DNA of 41,510 nt from Desulfuromonadales bacterium (GCA_013619105.1 JABXKU010000041.1:1-41510); one strand, 5' to 3'; shown: positions 26,004-36,329, numbered from the stretch's first letter. Notes: generated by a model not told the origin, from the letters alone. Numbers and translations: made by a program.

Positions 26004-27092
26004 ATGATTAAGTCGATTGCGATTCTCACCGGCGGTGGCGACTGTCCCGGTCTTAATGCAGTTATCCGTGGTGTGGTGCGGGCCGCTATTATCAAACGGG
26101 GTTGGTCTGTGGTCGGTATCCAGGACGGTTTTGACGGTCTTATCCACGGTCCGCAAACGATCCCCCTCGATTTGGACTCGGTACGGGGAATTCTGCAACG
26201 TGGCGGTACCATTCTTGGGACCAGCAATCGGGGCAACCCCTTTCGCTATCCGGTGCCCGAGGGTGAGACCTTTAAAATGGTCGATATCTCGCAACGGGTG
26301 GTCGACAACTTTCGTAAAACTGGCGCTGACGCACTGGTGGTGGTCGGTGGCGACGGTACCCTAAGGATTGCCCGGCGCCTCAACGACATGGGGGTGCCGG
26401 TGGTGGGCGTACCGAAGACCATCGATAACGACCTCTGCGGCACCGATGTGACCTTTGGCTACAATACGGCTGTAGGGGTGGTTACTGAGGCCCTTGATCG
26501 TCTGCACACCACCGCCGAGAGTCACCATCGGGCCATTGTGGTCGAGGTGATGGGGCGCGATGCGGGCTGGATTGCCCTTGAATCTGGGATTGCTGGTTCG
26601 GCGGATGTTATTCTGCTTCCTGAAATACCTTTTCATATCGAGCAGGTCTGTAAGCACATCGACCAACGCCGGCAGGATGGCCGCCGTTTTCATATCGTGG
26701 TGGTGGCTGAGGGCGCCGTTCCGGTTGGCGGGCAAAAGGTCGTGCAGGCGACGGCTGGGCAGAATTGTGGTTTGGAGCGGCTTGGCGGTATCGGACATCA
26801 GGTGGCGGAAGCTATTCAAAGCAGACAGGGGATCGAAACTCGCACGGTAGTACTTGGTCACCTGCAGCGGGGCGGTACTCCTTCGGCTTTTGACCGTATT
26901 CTTGGGTCGCGTTTCGGGGTCAAAGCCGTCGAATTGCTCGAGCGGGCCGAATTCGGCAAGATGGTCGCCCTTGTCGGTCGGGAAGTGCTGGCGACAGAGA
27001 TCGACCTGGCCGTCTCGACCATGAACCGGGTCGATCCTCAGGGTAATCTGGTACACACAGCCGAAGCTCTCGGGATCATGGTCGGGCGCTAA
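26004..27092 (+). CDS. pfkA: 6-phosphofructokinase (ATP type likely)
   Basis: This 362-residue enzyme phosphorylates fructose 6-phosphate in glycolysis. Its motifs are GGGDCPGLNAVIRG (10-23), VGGDGT (114-119), PKTIDND (137-143) with the catalytic aspartates, and VEVMGRDAGW. Gly118 at the first discriminating position favours ATP, as in E. coli. Lys138 at the second position is the residue typical of pyrophosphate-dependent enzymes, so the enzyme is a mixed type and assay is needed for the donor. A longer frame starts in the kinase gene at 25935; the ATG at 26004 follows AGGGGG and matches the family. It is longer than E. coli PfkA (320). A terminator follows. Confidence 0.92.
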   Translation: MIKSIAILTGGGDCPGLNAVIRGVVRAAIIKRGWSVVGIQDGFDGLIHGPQTIPLDLDSVRGILQRGGTILGTSNRGNPFRYPVPEGETFKMVDISQRVVDNFRKTGADALVVVGGDGTLRIARRLNDMGVPVVGVPKTIDNDLCGTDVTFGYNTAVGVVTEALDRLHTTAESHHRAIVVEVMGRDAGWIALESGIAGSADVILLPEIPFHIEQVCKHIDQRRQDGRRFHIVVVAEGAVPVGGQKVVQATAGQNCGLERLGGIGHQVAEAIQSRQGIETRTVVLGHLQRGGTPSAFDRILGSRFGVKAVELLERAEFGKMVALVGREVLATEIDLAVSTMNRVDPQGNLVHTAEALGIMVGR

Positions 27093-27116
27093 TTAGGTGT
27101 TTCGAAAATAGCCAAC

Positions 27117-27153
27117 AAAAAGGGGATCAGGTTTCGGCCTGAGGCCCTTTTTT
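27117..27153. terminator. bidirectional terminator between pfkA and the cation exporter
   Basis: AAAAAGGGGATCAGG and CCTGAGGCCCTTTTTTT form a stem with a small central mismatch around TTTCGG, followed by a run of seven T on the plus strand and of A-derived T on the minus strand. It overlaps the last codons of the minus-strand cation exporter gene (stop at 27127). Confidence 0.85.
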
Positions 27154-28068
27154 TAGTTGCTGGGGACCTTTCGAGCAGGAGTGCCCCGCATCGCAGTCGA
27201 GGCGGCTACAGGGCTCGATATGAATGGTCACATCGCTGCCGCCGATTTTATCCTGAATTCGTTGTTCAAGATGGTCGGCAATCTTGTGCGCCTCGGCCAC
27301 AGAGAAGTGCTGGCAGACGGTCAGGTGAAAGTCGATGATTTTTTGCGAACCGGCCCGTCGAGTGCGCAGTCGATGGTAACCGATCAGATGTTCATGATGA
27401 AGGGCGATAATCTCGGCGATCTCATCACGGATGGCTGCGGGCAATTGCTCGTCAAGAATATCGCCCATGCCGTGCCTCACCAAGCGAAAGGCCTCGAAGA
27501 GGATATAGCAGCCGACCAGCATTGACAGCACGGGATCTAGCCAGGGTGTTTTCAGCCACAGGACTAGGGCTAGCCCTGCCACCAGGGCGACGTTGGTATA
27601 GATATCCATGGAAAAATGCAGGGCATCTGCCTTCAGAGCAGAGGACTCCGTCGCTTTAGCGGTGGCTTTGAGATAGCGGGCGATTTTCCAGGAGACCACC
27701 GAACTGATGAGTAAAACTGCCATCCCTTCTTCGAGTCGCAACAGGTTCGTAGGATGAATCAGTCGCTGACTCGATTCATAGAGAACCCATAGGCCCGACA
27801 GGGAAATCACCAACGCCTGGAATATGGTAGCTACGGTCTCGAACTTACCATGGCCGAAGGGGTGCTTCGAATCGGGCGGCAATTCAGCTTGGCGGATGGC
27901 GAAATAGTTGGCACCCGACATGAGAATGTCGAGCAGTGAATCGATGGCCGAGGAGAGTACCGCCAGAGAGCCGGTCGCCAGGGCCGCCAGAACCTTGAGG
28001 GTCGCAAGGCAAAGAGCCGTCGCTAAGGAGATTCTGGCTGCGCGAATTTTGCGGTTGCCGTTTGTCAT
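27127..28068 (-). CDS. cation diffusion facilitator, FieF-like
   Basis: This 313-residue exporter has about six membrane helices and a cytoplasmic C-terminal domain. The transport site is complete: Asp43 and Asp47 in DSLLD, His151 and Asp155 in HFSMD. That Asp/Asp/His/Asp set matches FieF, which moves Zn, Fe or Cd out in exchange for protons. FGHGKFE near 71-77 is also family-typical. The C-terminus adds a cysteine/histidine patch (CSRLDCDAGHSCS) that may sense or bind metal. A longer frame begins at a TTG at 28182, but without a ribosome binding site. I chose the ATG at 28068 from alignment with FieF, and its upstream signal is weak. It is convergent with pfkA. Confidence 0.86.
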   Translation of the reverse strand: MTNGNRKIRAARISLATALCLATLKVLAALATGSLAVLSSAIDSLLDILMSGANYFAIRQAELPPDSKHPFGHGKFETVATIFQALVISLSGLWVLYESSQRLIHPTNLLRLEEGMAVLLISSVVSWKIARYLKATAKATESSALKADALHFSMDIYTNVALVAGLALVLWLKTPWLDPVLSMLVGCYILFEAFRLVRHGMGDILDEQLPAAIRDEIAEIIALHHEHLIGYHRLRTRRAGSQKIIDFHLTVCQHFSVAEAHKIADHLEQRIQDKIGGSDVTIHIEPCSRLDCDAGHSCSKGPQQLKKGPQAET

Positions 28069-28330
28069 GGGATCCGTTTGCAGAGGCAGATAAAGAGGTC
28101 GGGGTGGTATGGCCGCTGACCTGATGTTAGTGTTGGTCACTATAACAGATTCACGCCGACTATTTCCATGACAACCTGCCAAAAATTAAGAGAATCGATT
28201 GGTAAAGTAATGGTTGATTCTATTTACATCATCGGGGCCCTTTGTTAACATAACACGCTATAAATGATCTGATCCAAAGTACGTTCACTGGGCTTTTAAG
28301 ACAGCCCGTTTCTATCTAATTCTTAGTTTT

Positions 28331-28339
28331 TGATATAGT
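28331..28339 (+). promoter_or_regulatory. candidate extended -10 immediately before mutS
   Basis: TGATATAGT at 28331-28339 is TG, one base and TATAGT, an extended -10 match. It ends only three bases before the mutS ATG at 28343, and no ribosome binding site lies between. If used, the transcript would be leaderless or begin at the second ATG (28352). The -35 region is poor, so confidence is low. Confidence 0.3.
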
Positions 28340-28342
28340 GAT

Positions 28343-30955
28343 ATGAACAAAATGACTCCTATGATGCGGCAATACCTTGAGATTAAATCCCAGCATGCCG
28401 ATTCCATCCTTTTTTTTCGTCTCGGTGACTTTTATGAAATGTTCCTGGAAGATGCCGTTACTGCCTCCCGGGTACTCAATATTACCCTGACCTCGCGGAA
28501 CAAGGGTTCCGAACAGGAAATTCCTCTTTGCGGCATTCCTTTTCACAGCAGTCAACCCTACATCGCCAAACTGGTGGAAGCCGGATTCAAGGTTGCCATT
28601 TGCGAGCAGGTAGAAGATCCCAAGACGGTCAAGGGGATTGTCAAGCGAGAGGTGGTGAGGGTTGTCACCCCCGGTCTGGTCATCGACAGCGACACCCTGC
28701 AGCCTAAACAGAACAACTACCTGCTGGCTCTTTGTGGAGACAGCGGACAGCGCTGGGGTATCGCTCTGCTCGATATTACCACCGGTGAATTCCGTGTCAC
28801 CGAGGTGACTGATCTGGAGACGGTACGTAGCGAAATCGCTTCCGTCGATGCGCGTGAAGTGCTCTGTGCCGAAGAGGCCGGCCTGCAGCTACTGGCCGAT
28901 CTTGATTCGGTGTTGCAGGAACGCTCTCTCAATCGACTACCGGACTGGGCTTTTGAAGCCGATTACGGTCGGGAGCGCATCCAGCAGTTTTTTTCCTGTG
29001 ATTCGTTGACCGCTTTTGGCTGCGAGGGCCTGCCTCTGGCGCAAGGAGCGGCAGGGGCCATTCTTCATTATCTGCTTGAAACGCAAAAGGGTGTCGTCGA
29101 GCATATCCGTTCTCTTGTCACCTATCATTGCCAAGACTTCATGGCGCTGGACAACAATACCCGGCGCAACCTCGAATTGACAGCTACTCTCAACGATCAA
29201 CGCAAAAAGGGTTCGCTGCTCGGGGTGCTCGATGGTACCGTCACCGCCATGGGTGGGCGCAAACTGCGGCATTGGATCAATCGGCCTCTCATCGATCTGG
29301 CGCGCATTTGTTGTCGCCATGAGGCGGTCGCCGAACTGGTAGAGGAAAGCCTGGTACGGGAAGAACTTCGCGAAGCGCTGGATGGGGTTTATGATCTCGA
29401 AAGATTGAACGCCAAAATCTCCATGGGCAACGCCAACGGTAAAGATTTGGTCGCATTGAAAAAGACTCTGCAACAGTTACCTGCGATATCTGGGCAACTG
29501 GGGGAGCTTTCCAGCGAACTGATTACCGAGTTGACTGTAAACCATGACCCTTTGCAGGACGTCTTAGAGCTCATTGATAAAGCCATTGTCGAAGACCCGC
29601 CCTTTGTGTTGCGCGAAGGGGGCTTGATCCGGGACGGTTTCGATGCCGAACTCGATGAATTGCGCCAGATCTGCCGAACAGGCAAGGGTTGGATTGCCCA
29701 ATTAGAGCGGGAAGAACGTGAGCGTACCGGTATTTCATCCCTTAAGGTACGGTTCAATAAGGTGTTTGGCTATTACATTGAAGTGACCCGAACCCATGTC
29801 GCCAAGGTGCCCGAGGATTACCAGCGCAAACAGACGCTTGCCAATGCCGAACGCTATATCACCCCCCGGTTGAAAGAATACGAAGAAAAGGTGTTGGGCG
29901 CTGAAGAGAAAATGGTCGTTATCGAATTCGATCTTTTTCAGCAGGTGCGTTGCCAGGTGGCCAAAGAGGGTAAACGCATTCAGCAGACGGCTGAGGTTAT
30001 CGCCAATCTCGACGTGTTGCAGTCCTTGGCCGAGGTAGCCCACAGCCGCAACTACGTGCGGCCCGAGATGGATGACAGTAGCCAGTTGATCATCGAAGAA
30101 GGGCGCCATCCTGTTATCGAGGCGATGCCTCTTGGCGAAAACTTTGTGCCTAACGATGTTAGTCTCGATTGTGAAGAGAATCAGATCCTGATTATCACCG
30201 GGCCGAATATGGCTGGCAAATCAACCTTTATGCGTCAGGTGGCATTGATCACCCTGATGGCTCATATGGGCAGCCTGGTGCCGGCTAAGGCGGCTCGTAT
30301 CGGTTTAGTCGACCGTATCTTTACCCGAGTTGGCGCCAGCGACAACCTGGCTCAGGGTCAGTCCACCTTTATGGTAGAAATGACCGAAGCGGCCAATATT
30401 TTGCGCCATGCCAGCCCACGCAGCCTGCTGGTACTTGATGAAATAGGTCGCGGCACCTCCACGTTTGACGGGATCAGTATTGCTTGGGCAGTGGCTGAAT
30501 TTCTGCACAATAATCCACAGGTAGCGGCGAAAACTCTGTTTGCCACTCATTATCACGAATTGACCGATCTGGCCGTGACCTGCTCAAGGGTCAAAAATTT
30601 CAATATTGCGGTTAAGGAATGGAACGAGCAAATTATCTTTCTGCGCCGGATCGTACCGGGAGGGGCCAGCCATTCTTATGGTATTCAGGTCGCTCGTTTG
30701 GCCGGACTACCGGAAGAAGTGTTGGGCCGGGCTCGGGAGATTCTGAATAACCTTGAACGGGGCGAATTTGAAGAACAGGGTCAGCCGCGGTTGGCTCGTA
30801 GTCAACAACCTCGAGAATGTACCGTTGAACCGCAACTTTCTTTGTTTTCTGGAGCTGACGATCCGTTACGCACCAAATTGCAGGAACTTGATATCGCTCA
30901 TATGACGCCCCTGGAAGGGCTTAATCTACTCTATGAATTACAGAAGATGGTGTGA
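28343..30955 (+). CDS. mutS: DNA mismatch repair protein MutS
   Basis: The 870-residue protein recognises mismatched bases and starts methyl-independent or MutL-dependent repair. It has the mismatch-reading motif [11 protein letters not shown] (about residues 24-34), a connector and lever/clamp region, and a C-terminal ABC-type ATPase with Walker [10 protein letters not shown] (about 619-627), the signature region STFMVEMTE, Walker [18 protein letters not shown] and the His region [10 protein letters not shown]. The C-terminus is of usual length. No ribosome binding site is visible before the ATG at 28343; the ATG at 28352 is an alternative. mutL is not in the window. The amidase gene follows after four bases. 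Confidence 0.97.
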   Translation: MNKMTPMMRQYLEIKSQHADSILFFRLGDFYEMFLEDAVTASRVLNITLTSRNKGSEQEIPLCGIPFHSSQPYIAKLVEAGFKVAICEQVEDPKTVKGIVKREVVRVVTPGLVIDSDTLQPKQNNYLLALCGDSGQRWGIALLDITTGEFRVTEVTDLETVRSEIASVDAREVLCAEEAGLQLLADLDSVLQERSLNRLPDWAFEADYGRERIQQFFSCDSLTAFGCEGLPLAQGAAGAILHYLLETQKGVVEHIRSLVTYHCQDFMALDNNTRRNLELTATLNDQRKKGSLLGVLDGTVTAMGGRKLRHWINRPLIDLARICCRHEAVAELVEESLVREELREALDGVYDLERLNAKISMGNANGKDLVALKKTLQQLPAISGQLGELSSELITELTVNHDPLQDVLELIDKAIVEDPPFVLREGGLIRDGFDAELDELRQICRTGKGWIAQLEREERERTGISSLKVRFNKVFGYYIEVTRTHVAKVPEDYQRKQTLANAERYITPRLKEYEEKVLGAEEKMVVIEFDLFQQVRCQVAKEGKRIQQTAEVIANLDVLQSLAEVAHSRNYVRPEMDDSSQLIIEEGRHPVIEAMPLGENFVPNDVSLDCEENQILIITGPNMAGKSTFMRQVALITLMAHMGSLVPAKAARIGLVDRIFTRVGASDNLAQGQSTFMVEMTEAANILRHASPRSLLVLDEIGRGTSTFDGISIAWAVAEFLHNNPQVAAKTLFATHYHELTDLAVTCSRVKNFNIAVKEWNEQIIFLRRIVPGGASHSYGIQVARLAGLPEEVLGRAREILNNLERGEFEEQGQPRLARSQQPRECTVEPQLSLFSGADDPLRTKLQELDIAHMTPLEGLNLLYELQKMV

Positions 30956-30959
30956 CGCT

Positions 30960-32693
30960 ATGCAATTCTGTCGATTTACCTGTGTAGGACTTTTACTTTT
31001 AGGTTTATTATTGCCGGCTGGACTTTGCCATGCGGGTCCCACAGAGACATTTCAAAAGGCACGCCAGCAGTACAACCTGCTGCTGGCTTCCCAAAAGAAA
31101 CAGCTCTATCGGGACAACTGGGAAAAGGTCATCAATCGATTTGATAGCTTTTCTAAGCGCTACGCCTCCCACTCAAAGGCCCCCGCAGCTATTTACCTGG
31201 CTGGCAAAGCCAGTCAACGGCTTTACGGTATTTCTCAAAAAAGGTCTGATATTGTTTCGGCGATAGCTTTTTATAAGCGCCTGGCGGCCAGTTATCCTGG
31301 CAGCAACCTGGCCGATGACAGCCTAGTGCTGGCAGCAGGGGCCATTGAACAACATCAGAAGCAGTTCGTTAAGGCCTATCTGCTCTATCGCGAGGCTATC
31401 GATCGCTATCCTCAAGGGGATATGATCCGTCTGGCACAAAAAGGTGCTGTGCGCTTGGCCGCCTATGCCCCTGCCAAGAGGGTTCGTACTCTTCCATCAT
31501 CCTCTGTAAAAACATCTAGAGTCGCACCGGGTACGCTTCTTTTGAAAGCCATTCGTCACTGGGCTAGCCCCGAATACACGAGAATCGTGCTGGAACTCAA
31601 CGGTTCGGTACCTTTTAGTTCTGGCTCTTTGCCGGGTGATGCTGGCAAAGGAATTGTGCCGCGGATCTACATTGATCTAAAAGGAGCAGGGATTGCGTCC
31701 GGTATAGATCAGCGCATGGTCATTAAAGAGGGGATGATCCGTCAGGTTCGAGTCGGGGGACAACAGAATAACAGTACGCGGGTAGTACTTGATCTCGCGA
31801 TGGAGGGAAAATACAAGGTTTTTGCCCTAAAGGGTCCAGACCGTATTGTGATCGACCTTGGTACTAAAAAGCAGGCTGTGCTCGAGGCTAATTCAACAGA
31901 AATACGGTCATTGCCCACAGCTAAGGGAGACCCTATTGCCACGGTTCTGGCTCAGACGCCCGAAGAGCGCCAACCACAGGTGCGTTTGCCTGAAGGCGGC
32001 AGCAATCGATTGCGGCGGATTGTGGTTGATGCCGGACATGGCGGTAAGGATCCCGGCGCAATTGGTCCCAGGGGCACCTATGAGAAGGATGTCACGCTGG
32101 CCTTGGCTCGCGTATTGGCAAAACGTCTGAAAAAGGAGTTCGGCTGCCAGGTGATTTTGACCCGGGATAAGGACGTCTATCTGGCGTTAGAAGAGCGCAC
32201 CGCTGTCGCCAATCGGGTCGGTGCAGACCTGTTTATCTCCATCCATGCCAATGCCAGCAAAAACCGTTCGGTCCGCGGTATCGAAACTTACTATTTAAAC
32301 TTTTCTAAAAATGACAAGGCTGCCGCCGTCGCAGCCCGGGAAAATGGCACTTCTTTGAAGCAGGTCGGCGATTTAGAAATGATATTATTTGACCTGATGG
32401 CCAACTCTAAGATTAACGAATCGAGCCGCTTGGCAGCGGAAATCCAGAGTAGCTTGGTCGGTAGTCTCGGCCGACACTATTCACAAATTAAGGACCATGG
32501 GGTTCGACAGGGCCCTTTTTATGTTCTGTTAGGTGCCACCATGCCTTCGGTCCTGGTGGAAACGGCCTTTATTAGCAACAAAACTGAAGAAAGTCGACTA
32601 AAAAGCAGTAAGTTTCAGGGGCGGGCCGCAGATGCCATTGTAGCCGGGGTTAAAAAGTTTGCCCAAGACAGCCGCATGATTGCCACCAAATAA
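30960..32693 (+). CDS. periplasmic N-acetylmuramoyl-L-alanine amidase with AMIN domain
   Basis: This 577-residue exported protein has a signal peptide of 25 residues ending Leu-Cys-His-Ala, a TPR-like helical region (about 30-160), an AMIN domain (about 195-300), and a C-terminal Amidase_3 zinc hydrolase (about 350-570). Zinc and catalytic residues are visible in VDAGHGGKDPGA, the Glu of TYEKDVTLA, SIHANAS, and VETAFISN. It cleaves peptidoglycan stem peptides, in cell division or wall turnover, like AmiC. A longer frame begins at 30933 within mutS; the ATG at 30960 gives a cleaner signal peptide. It starts four bases after mutS stops and ends nine bases before glnD, so they form one transcription unit. 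Confidence 0.92.
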   Translation: MQFCRFTCVGLLLLGLLLPAGLCHAGPTETFQKARQQYNLLLASQKKQLYRDNWEKVINRFDSFSKRYASHSKAPAAIYLAGKASQRLYGISQKRSDIVSAIAFYKRLAASYPGSNLADDSLVLAAGAIEQHQKQFVKAYLLYREAIDRYPQGDMIRLAQKGAVRLAAYAPAKRVRTLPSSSVKTSRVAPGTLLLKAIRHWASPEYTRIVLELNGSVPFSSGSLPGDAGKGIVPRIYIDLKGAGIASGIDQRMVIKEGMIRQVRVGGQQNNSTRVVLDLAMEGKYKVFALKGPDRIVIDLGTKKQAVLEANSTEIRSLPTAKGDPIATVLAQTPEERQPQVRLPEGGSNRLRRIVVDAGHGGKDPGAIGPRGTYEKDVTLALARVLAKRLKKEFGCQVILTRDKDVYLALEERTAVANRVGADLFISIHANASKNRSVRGIETYYLNFSKNDKAAAVAARENGTSLKQVGDLEMILFDLMANSKINESSRLAAEIQSSLVGSLGRHYSQIKDHGVRQGPFYVLLGATMPSVLVETAFISNKTEESRLKSSKFQGRAADAIVAGVKKFAQDSRMIATK

Positions 32694-32702
32694 GGACCTT
32701 TA

Positions 32703-35411
32703 ATGTCGTTTAACATCGTTGCTTTTTTCAGTGATGAGCTGATCTCTGCCGCAGGGCAGGACTATCAAGGGAATCGTTCTCTGTTGGTAGAGGCGGCTCG
32801 CGCTTTTCTTGAGCAGGGTCAGCAGGAAATCCGTGATCGGCATCGGGCGGGACTCGGAGGGCGCGCCGTAGTCGATCAGGTCACCGAACTCAACGATCAA
32901 CTACTGCACGCTCTTTATCAGATTGTCTCCGAAAGCTTGGTACAGCGTCATGGTAACTCCTGTGTGCTGCTGGCTCTAGGGGGATATGGTCGCGCTCAGC
33001 TGAATCCTCGTTCTGATATCGATCTGATGTTCTATTACTGCAGTAAGGGGCGGGATTTTGCCGAAGCCTTGGCGGAGCGCATGCTGTATATCCTCTGGGA
33101 TTTGAAACTGGAGGTTGGCTACAGTGTTCGCTCCAGTCGCGATTGCATCGATATGGCCGAAAAAGACCTCACCGTGCGGACCGCTCTTCTCGATACCCGT
33201 TATTTGACAGGCAGTCGGGAATGCCACGCTGAGTTTGAACAATCGGTACTGAATAAAATATACAGCTGGAACAGCAAGAAATTTCTGCAGGAGAAGGTCG
33301 TCGAACACGAGCGGCGGATGAGTAAATACGGCTCTTCGGTTTTTTTACTGGAACCGAACATCAAAGAAGGCGAGGGGGGCCTGAGAGACCTTCAAACCGC
33401 CATGTGGATGGCCCAGGCCAAGTACAAATGCCGTAACTTGCGGGAGTTGATCATCAAGGGCATGGTCACTGAACGCCAGGGCGAAGAGTTCGAAAGAGCG
33501 CTCAGTTATCTGTGGCGAATACGCAATGAACTGCATTACCTGTCTAAGGGAAAGAACGAGCAGCTGCGTTTCGATCAGCAGGAAAAGATTGCGAATTTTC
33601 TTGGTTACCAGGATCGTAAAGAGGCGCCAGCTGTCGAACAATTTATGCAGGATTATTATGCCCACGCCACCCATGTAGAGCATATCTCATCCTATCTAAT
33701 TGCCAAAGCAACTGGTGTCCTGGATGCTCCTCCAGAGAGGACGGTCCATCGCAGTCGTCGCCCCGTTCGACGCAGTGTTGGGGATTCTTTCTATATCCAC
33801 GGAAATGAGTTGCGTGTGGAGCAGGATGATCTGTTCGAAAAAGAACCAGCCCTGATGATGAGAGCCTTCCGTCTAGCTCAGAAGCAGGGGGTGAAGATTA
33901 GCATCCAGGTCAAAACACTGATCCGTGAAAATTCGCATCGTATTAACGATCATGTTCGGCGTTCACGGATTATGACCGGTGATTTCATGGAGATTTTACG
34001 CTCGCCTCAGCGGGTTGCTGATGCCCTGCGAAGCATGCATCATCTGCGCTTCTTGAACCATTTTCTGCCTGAATTCGGTCGTCTCTATTGCAAGGTGCAA
34101 CATGACGCTTATCACATCTACACCGTCGATTTCCATTCTCTGTTTGCTCTGGAAGAATTGATCAAAATCTGGCAAGGGAAATACGATGAGTCCTTTGCCT
34201 TGTTGAGTAAAGTGGCTCATGACATTGAAAAGAGAGAATTGCTGTTTCTGGCGGCGCTGCTGCACGATATTGGTAAGGGGCAGGGCAAAGATCATTGCAA
34301 CAAAGGCGCCGACATGATCCCGACCATAGCCCGGCGTCTGGGCCTCCACAAGGAAGATGCTCGCCGCTTGGAGTTCCTGGTACGCAACCATCTGCAGATG
34401 ACCCATATCTCTCAGAGACGGGATTTGCACGACGACGCTTTGATTGTACAGTTTGCCCAGCAGATGGGCATGAGTGAAAACTTGCGCATGCTGTTTTTAC
34501 TCACCGTAGCCGATATCAGAGCGGTGGGGCCCGATGTCTGGTCGGGGTGGAAAGGGCTGTTGCTACAGGAGCTTTACGAAAAGACTTACGATATTCTGGA
34601 GCGGGGTGATTTTTATCTAGAAAGCCGCTCTGAGAGGATTCGTAATCGCAAGCGCCGGGTTGTCGAACTGCTAAAAGACGAGTATAGCGAACGAGCCATT
34701 AAAGAGCGCCTCAAGCTTATGGGTATGCGCTATCTGATTGCGCAGCCTTCGGAGAATATCGCTGAACACATGCGCTTGATCATGGACCGCCGCGATCAGA
34801 CGCTGGCCTTTAAGGCCACCAATGATCAGGAGGCCAAATTTACCGAACTGACAATTGTCACCGTTGATATAGCCGGGCTCTTCACTATGATTACCGGTGT
34901 TATGGCTGCGTTCAATGTCAATATACTCGGCGCTCTGATCTATACACATAAAGACGGATTGGTCTTTGATATCCTTCAGGTACGGGGACATCTGAAGCGT
35001 CCGATTGTCTCTCAAGAAAAGTGGGAAAAGGTGCGAACTGCCCTTGAGGCTGTAATTGAAGGACGTATGCTGGTCGAGGATCTTGTTTCTGAACGCCAGC
35101 AAGTCAAGGCTTTACCGACTCCACCGAGGCCGCGAATGCCGAGCCGTATTGAAATCGACAACAAGGTTTCCAGGGATTACACGGTGCTTGATATTTATAC
35201 CCATGACAAGGTCGGCTTGCTCTACACAGTCAGTAAAACTCTACTCGACATGGGGCTGTATATTGGTGTATCCAAGATCTCCACCAAGGTTGATCAGGTA
35301 GCCGACACCTTTTATGTGCGCGACATATTTAGTCAGAAGATAACCGATTTTCAGAGAATAACTGAGCTTCGTCAGAAATTGCTCGATGCCATTGACAACT
35401 CCGGCGCATAA
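32703..35411 (+). CDS. glnD: bifunctional uridylyltransferase/uridylyl-removing enzyme GlnD
   Basis: The 902-residue sensor of glutamine adds UMP to, or removes it from, GlnB. It has the nucleotidyltransferase motif GGYGRAQLNPRSDIDL (about residues 95-110), a GlnD-type UTase linker, an HD domain with LLHDIGKGQGKDH (about 519-531), and two ACT domains near 714-790 and 822-895, which bind glutamine. Length and order fit the family. AAGGA precedes the ATG. Its target GlnB is encoded at 19171-19509, not adjacent. It sits between the amidase and xerD genes, an order that I recall from Geobacter-type genomes. Confidence 0.97.
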   Translation: MSFNIVAFFSDELISAAGQDYQGNRSLLVEAARAFLEQGQQEIRDRHRAGLGGRAVVDQVTELNDQLLHALYQIVSESLVQRHGNSCVLLALGGYGRAQLNPRSDIDLMFYYCSKGRDFAEALAERMLYILWDLKLEVGYSVRSSRDCIDMAEKDLTVRTALLDTRYLTGSRECHAEFEQSVLNKIYSWNSKKFLQEKVVEHERRMSKYGSSVFLLEPNIKEGEGGLRDLQTAMWMAQAKYKCRNLRELIIKGMVTERQGEEFERALSYLWRIRNELHYLSKGKNEQLRFDQQEKIANFLGYQDRKEAPAVEQFMQDYYAHATHVEHISSYLIAKATGVLDAPPERTVHRSRRPVRRSVGDSFYIHGNELRVEQDDLFEKEPALMMRAFRLAQKQGVKISIQVKTLIRENSHRINDHVRRSRIMTGDFMEILRSPQRVADALRSMHHLRFLNHFLPEFGRLYCKVQHDAYHIYTVDFHSLFALEELIKIWQGKYDESFALLSKVAHDIEKRELLFLAALLHDIGKGQGKDHCNKGADMIPTIARRLGLHKEDARRLEFLVRNHLQMTHISQRRDLHDDALIVQFAQQMGMSENLRMLFLLTVADIRAVGPDVWSGWKGLLLQELYEKTYDILERGDFYLESRSERIRNRKRRVVELLKDEYSERAIKERLKLMGMRYLIAQPSENIAEHMRLIMDRRDQTLAFKATNDQEAKFTELTIVTVDIAGLFTMITGVMAAFNVNILGALIYTHKDGLVFDILQVRGHLKRPIVSQEKWEKVRTALEAVIEGRMLVEDLVSERQQVKALPTPPRPRMPSRIEIDNKVSRDYTVLDIYTHDKVGLLYTVSKTLLDMGLYIGVSKISTKVDQVADTFYVRDIFSQKITDFQRITELRQKLLDAIDNSGA

Positions 35412-35433
35412 TAGGCCAGTAAAGCAGGGTGTT

Positions 35434-36321
35434 ATGAATCATAAGCTCGATGCGTTTCTTAACTATCTGACGGTCGAAAAAGGATTGGCGGCTAATACCC
35501 TGGACGCTTATGGTCGGGACTTGGCCCGTTATGTTGGGTTTTTATTTGAGCAAGAAGCCATGCAACCGGATCAGGTGACATCCAGCTTGGTGCTTGGTTT
35601 CCTTGCCTCTTTAAAAAAAGCCGGTCTGTCTTCTCGCAGCAGGGCACGGACTCTGGTAGCCCTGCGTACCTTTCATCGCTTTTTGTTGGCGGAAGGGTAT
35701 GCCACCGATAATCCAACAGGTCAGATACAGGCACCGCGAACCCTGAGTGGTTTGCCTAAAACTTTATCTCCTGAAGAGGTTGAGCGGTTGCTTGCTGCAC
35801 CCGTTGGCGACAGTTACCTTGATCGCCGGGATCGTGCTATGTTCGAAGTGCTCTATGCCACTGGACTGCGTGTCTCTGAACTGGTTGGGCTTAAGGTTTC
35901 TGATCTACAACTCGATGTAGGTTATTTGACTGCTTTTGGCAAGGGTGGGAAGCAGCGCATCGTACCCTTGGGAGAGTCGGCCCTGTATGAGTTGCGTAAT
36001 TATCTCGACATCGGGCTTCCGTTATTAGATAAGGGGATGGGAAGTTTAATCCTGTTCCTCAATCGATCAGGGAATGGGTTGACACGTCAGGGCTTCTGGA
36101 AGATTATTAAACGGCGCGCCAAGCAGGCCGGAATTCGTAAAAACATAACCCCGCATACTTTACGCCATTCTTTTGCGACACACTTGCTGGATAATGGCGC
36201 TGATTTGCGTGCAGTGCAAACCATGCTAGGGCATGCGGATATCTCTACCACTCAGATATATACTCATGTAACCCGGGAACGTCTGAAAAGGCTTCATGAA
36301 CAGATTCATCCAAGAGGTTAG
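35434..36321 (+). CDS. xerD: site-specific tyrosine recombinase XerD
   Basis: The 295-residue recombinase resolves chromosome dimers at dif with XerC and FtsK. The N-terminal SAM-like domain is followed by the catalytic domain with Arg146 (ATGLRVSEL), Lys170, His241 and Arg244 (HTLRHSFATH), His267 (LGHADIST) and Tyr276 (QIYTHV). The numbers lie two to three residues before those of E. coli XerD, and the C-terminus RERLKRLHEQIHPRG is XerD-like rather than XerC-like. A longer frame begins within glnD at 35386; the ATG at 35434 gives a family-like N-terminus. It follows glnD by 22 bases. No dif site was identified in the window. Confidence 0.92.
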   Translation: MNHKLDAFLNYLTVEKGLAANTLDAYGRDLARYVGFLFEQEAMQPDQVTSSLVLGFLASLKKAGLSSRSRARTLVALRTFHRFLLAEGYATDNPTGQIQAPRTLSGLPKTLSPEEVERLLAAPVGDSYLDRRDRAMFEVLYATGLRVSELVGLKVSDLQLDVGYLTAFGKGGKQRIVPLGESALYELRNYLDIGLPLLDKGMGSLILFLNRSGNGLTRQGFWKIIKRRAKQAGIRKNITPHTLRHSFATHLLDNGADLRAVQTMLGHADISTTQIYTHVTRERLKRLHEQIHPRG

Positions 36322-36329
36322 TTGGTTTT

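Noticed and set aside
26361-27056. 231-codon minus-strand frame within pfkA
   Set aside because: It lies wholly inside a well-supported gene and has no ribosome binding site or motif.
28937-29473. 178-codon minus-strand frame inside mutS
   Set aside because: Shadow of mutS codon use with no independent support.
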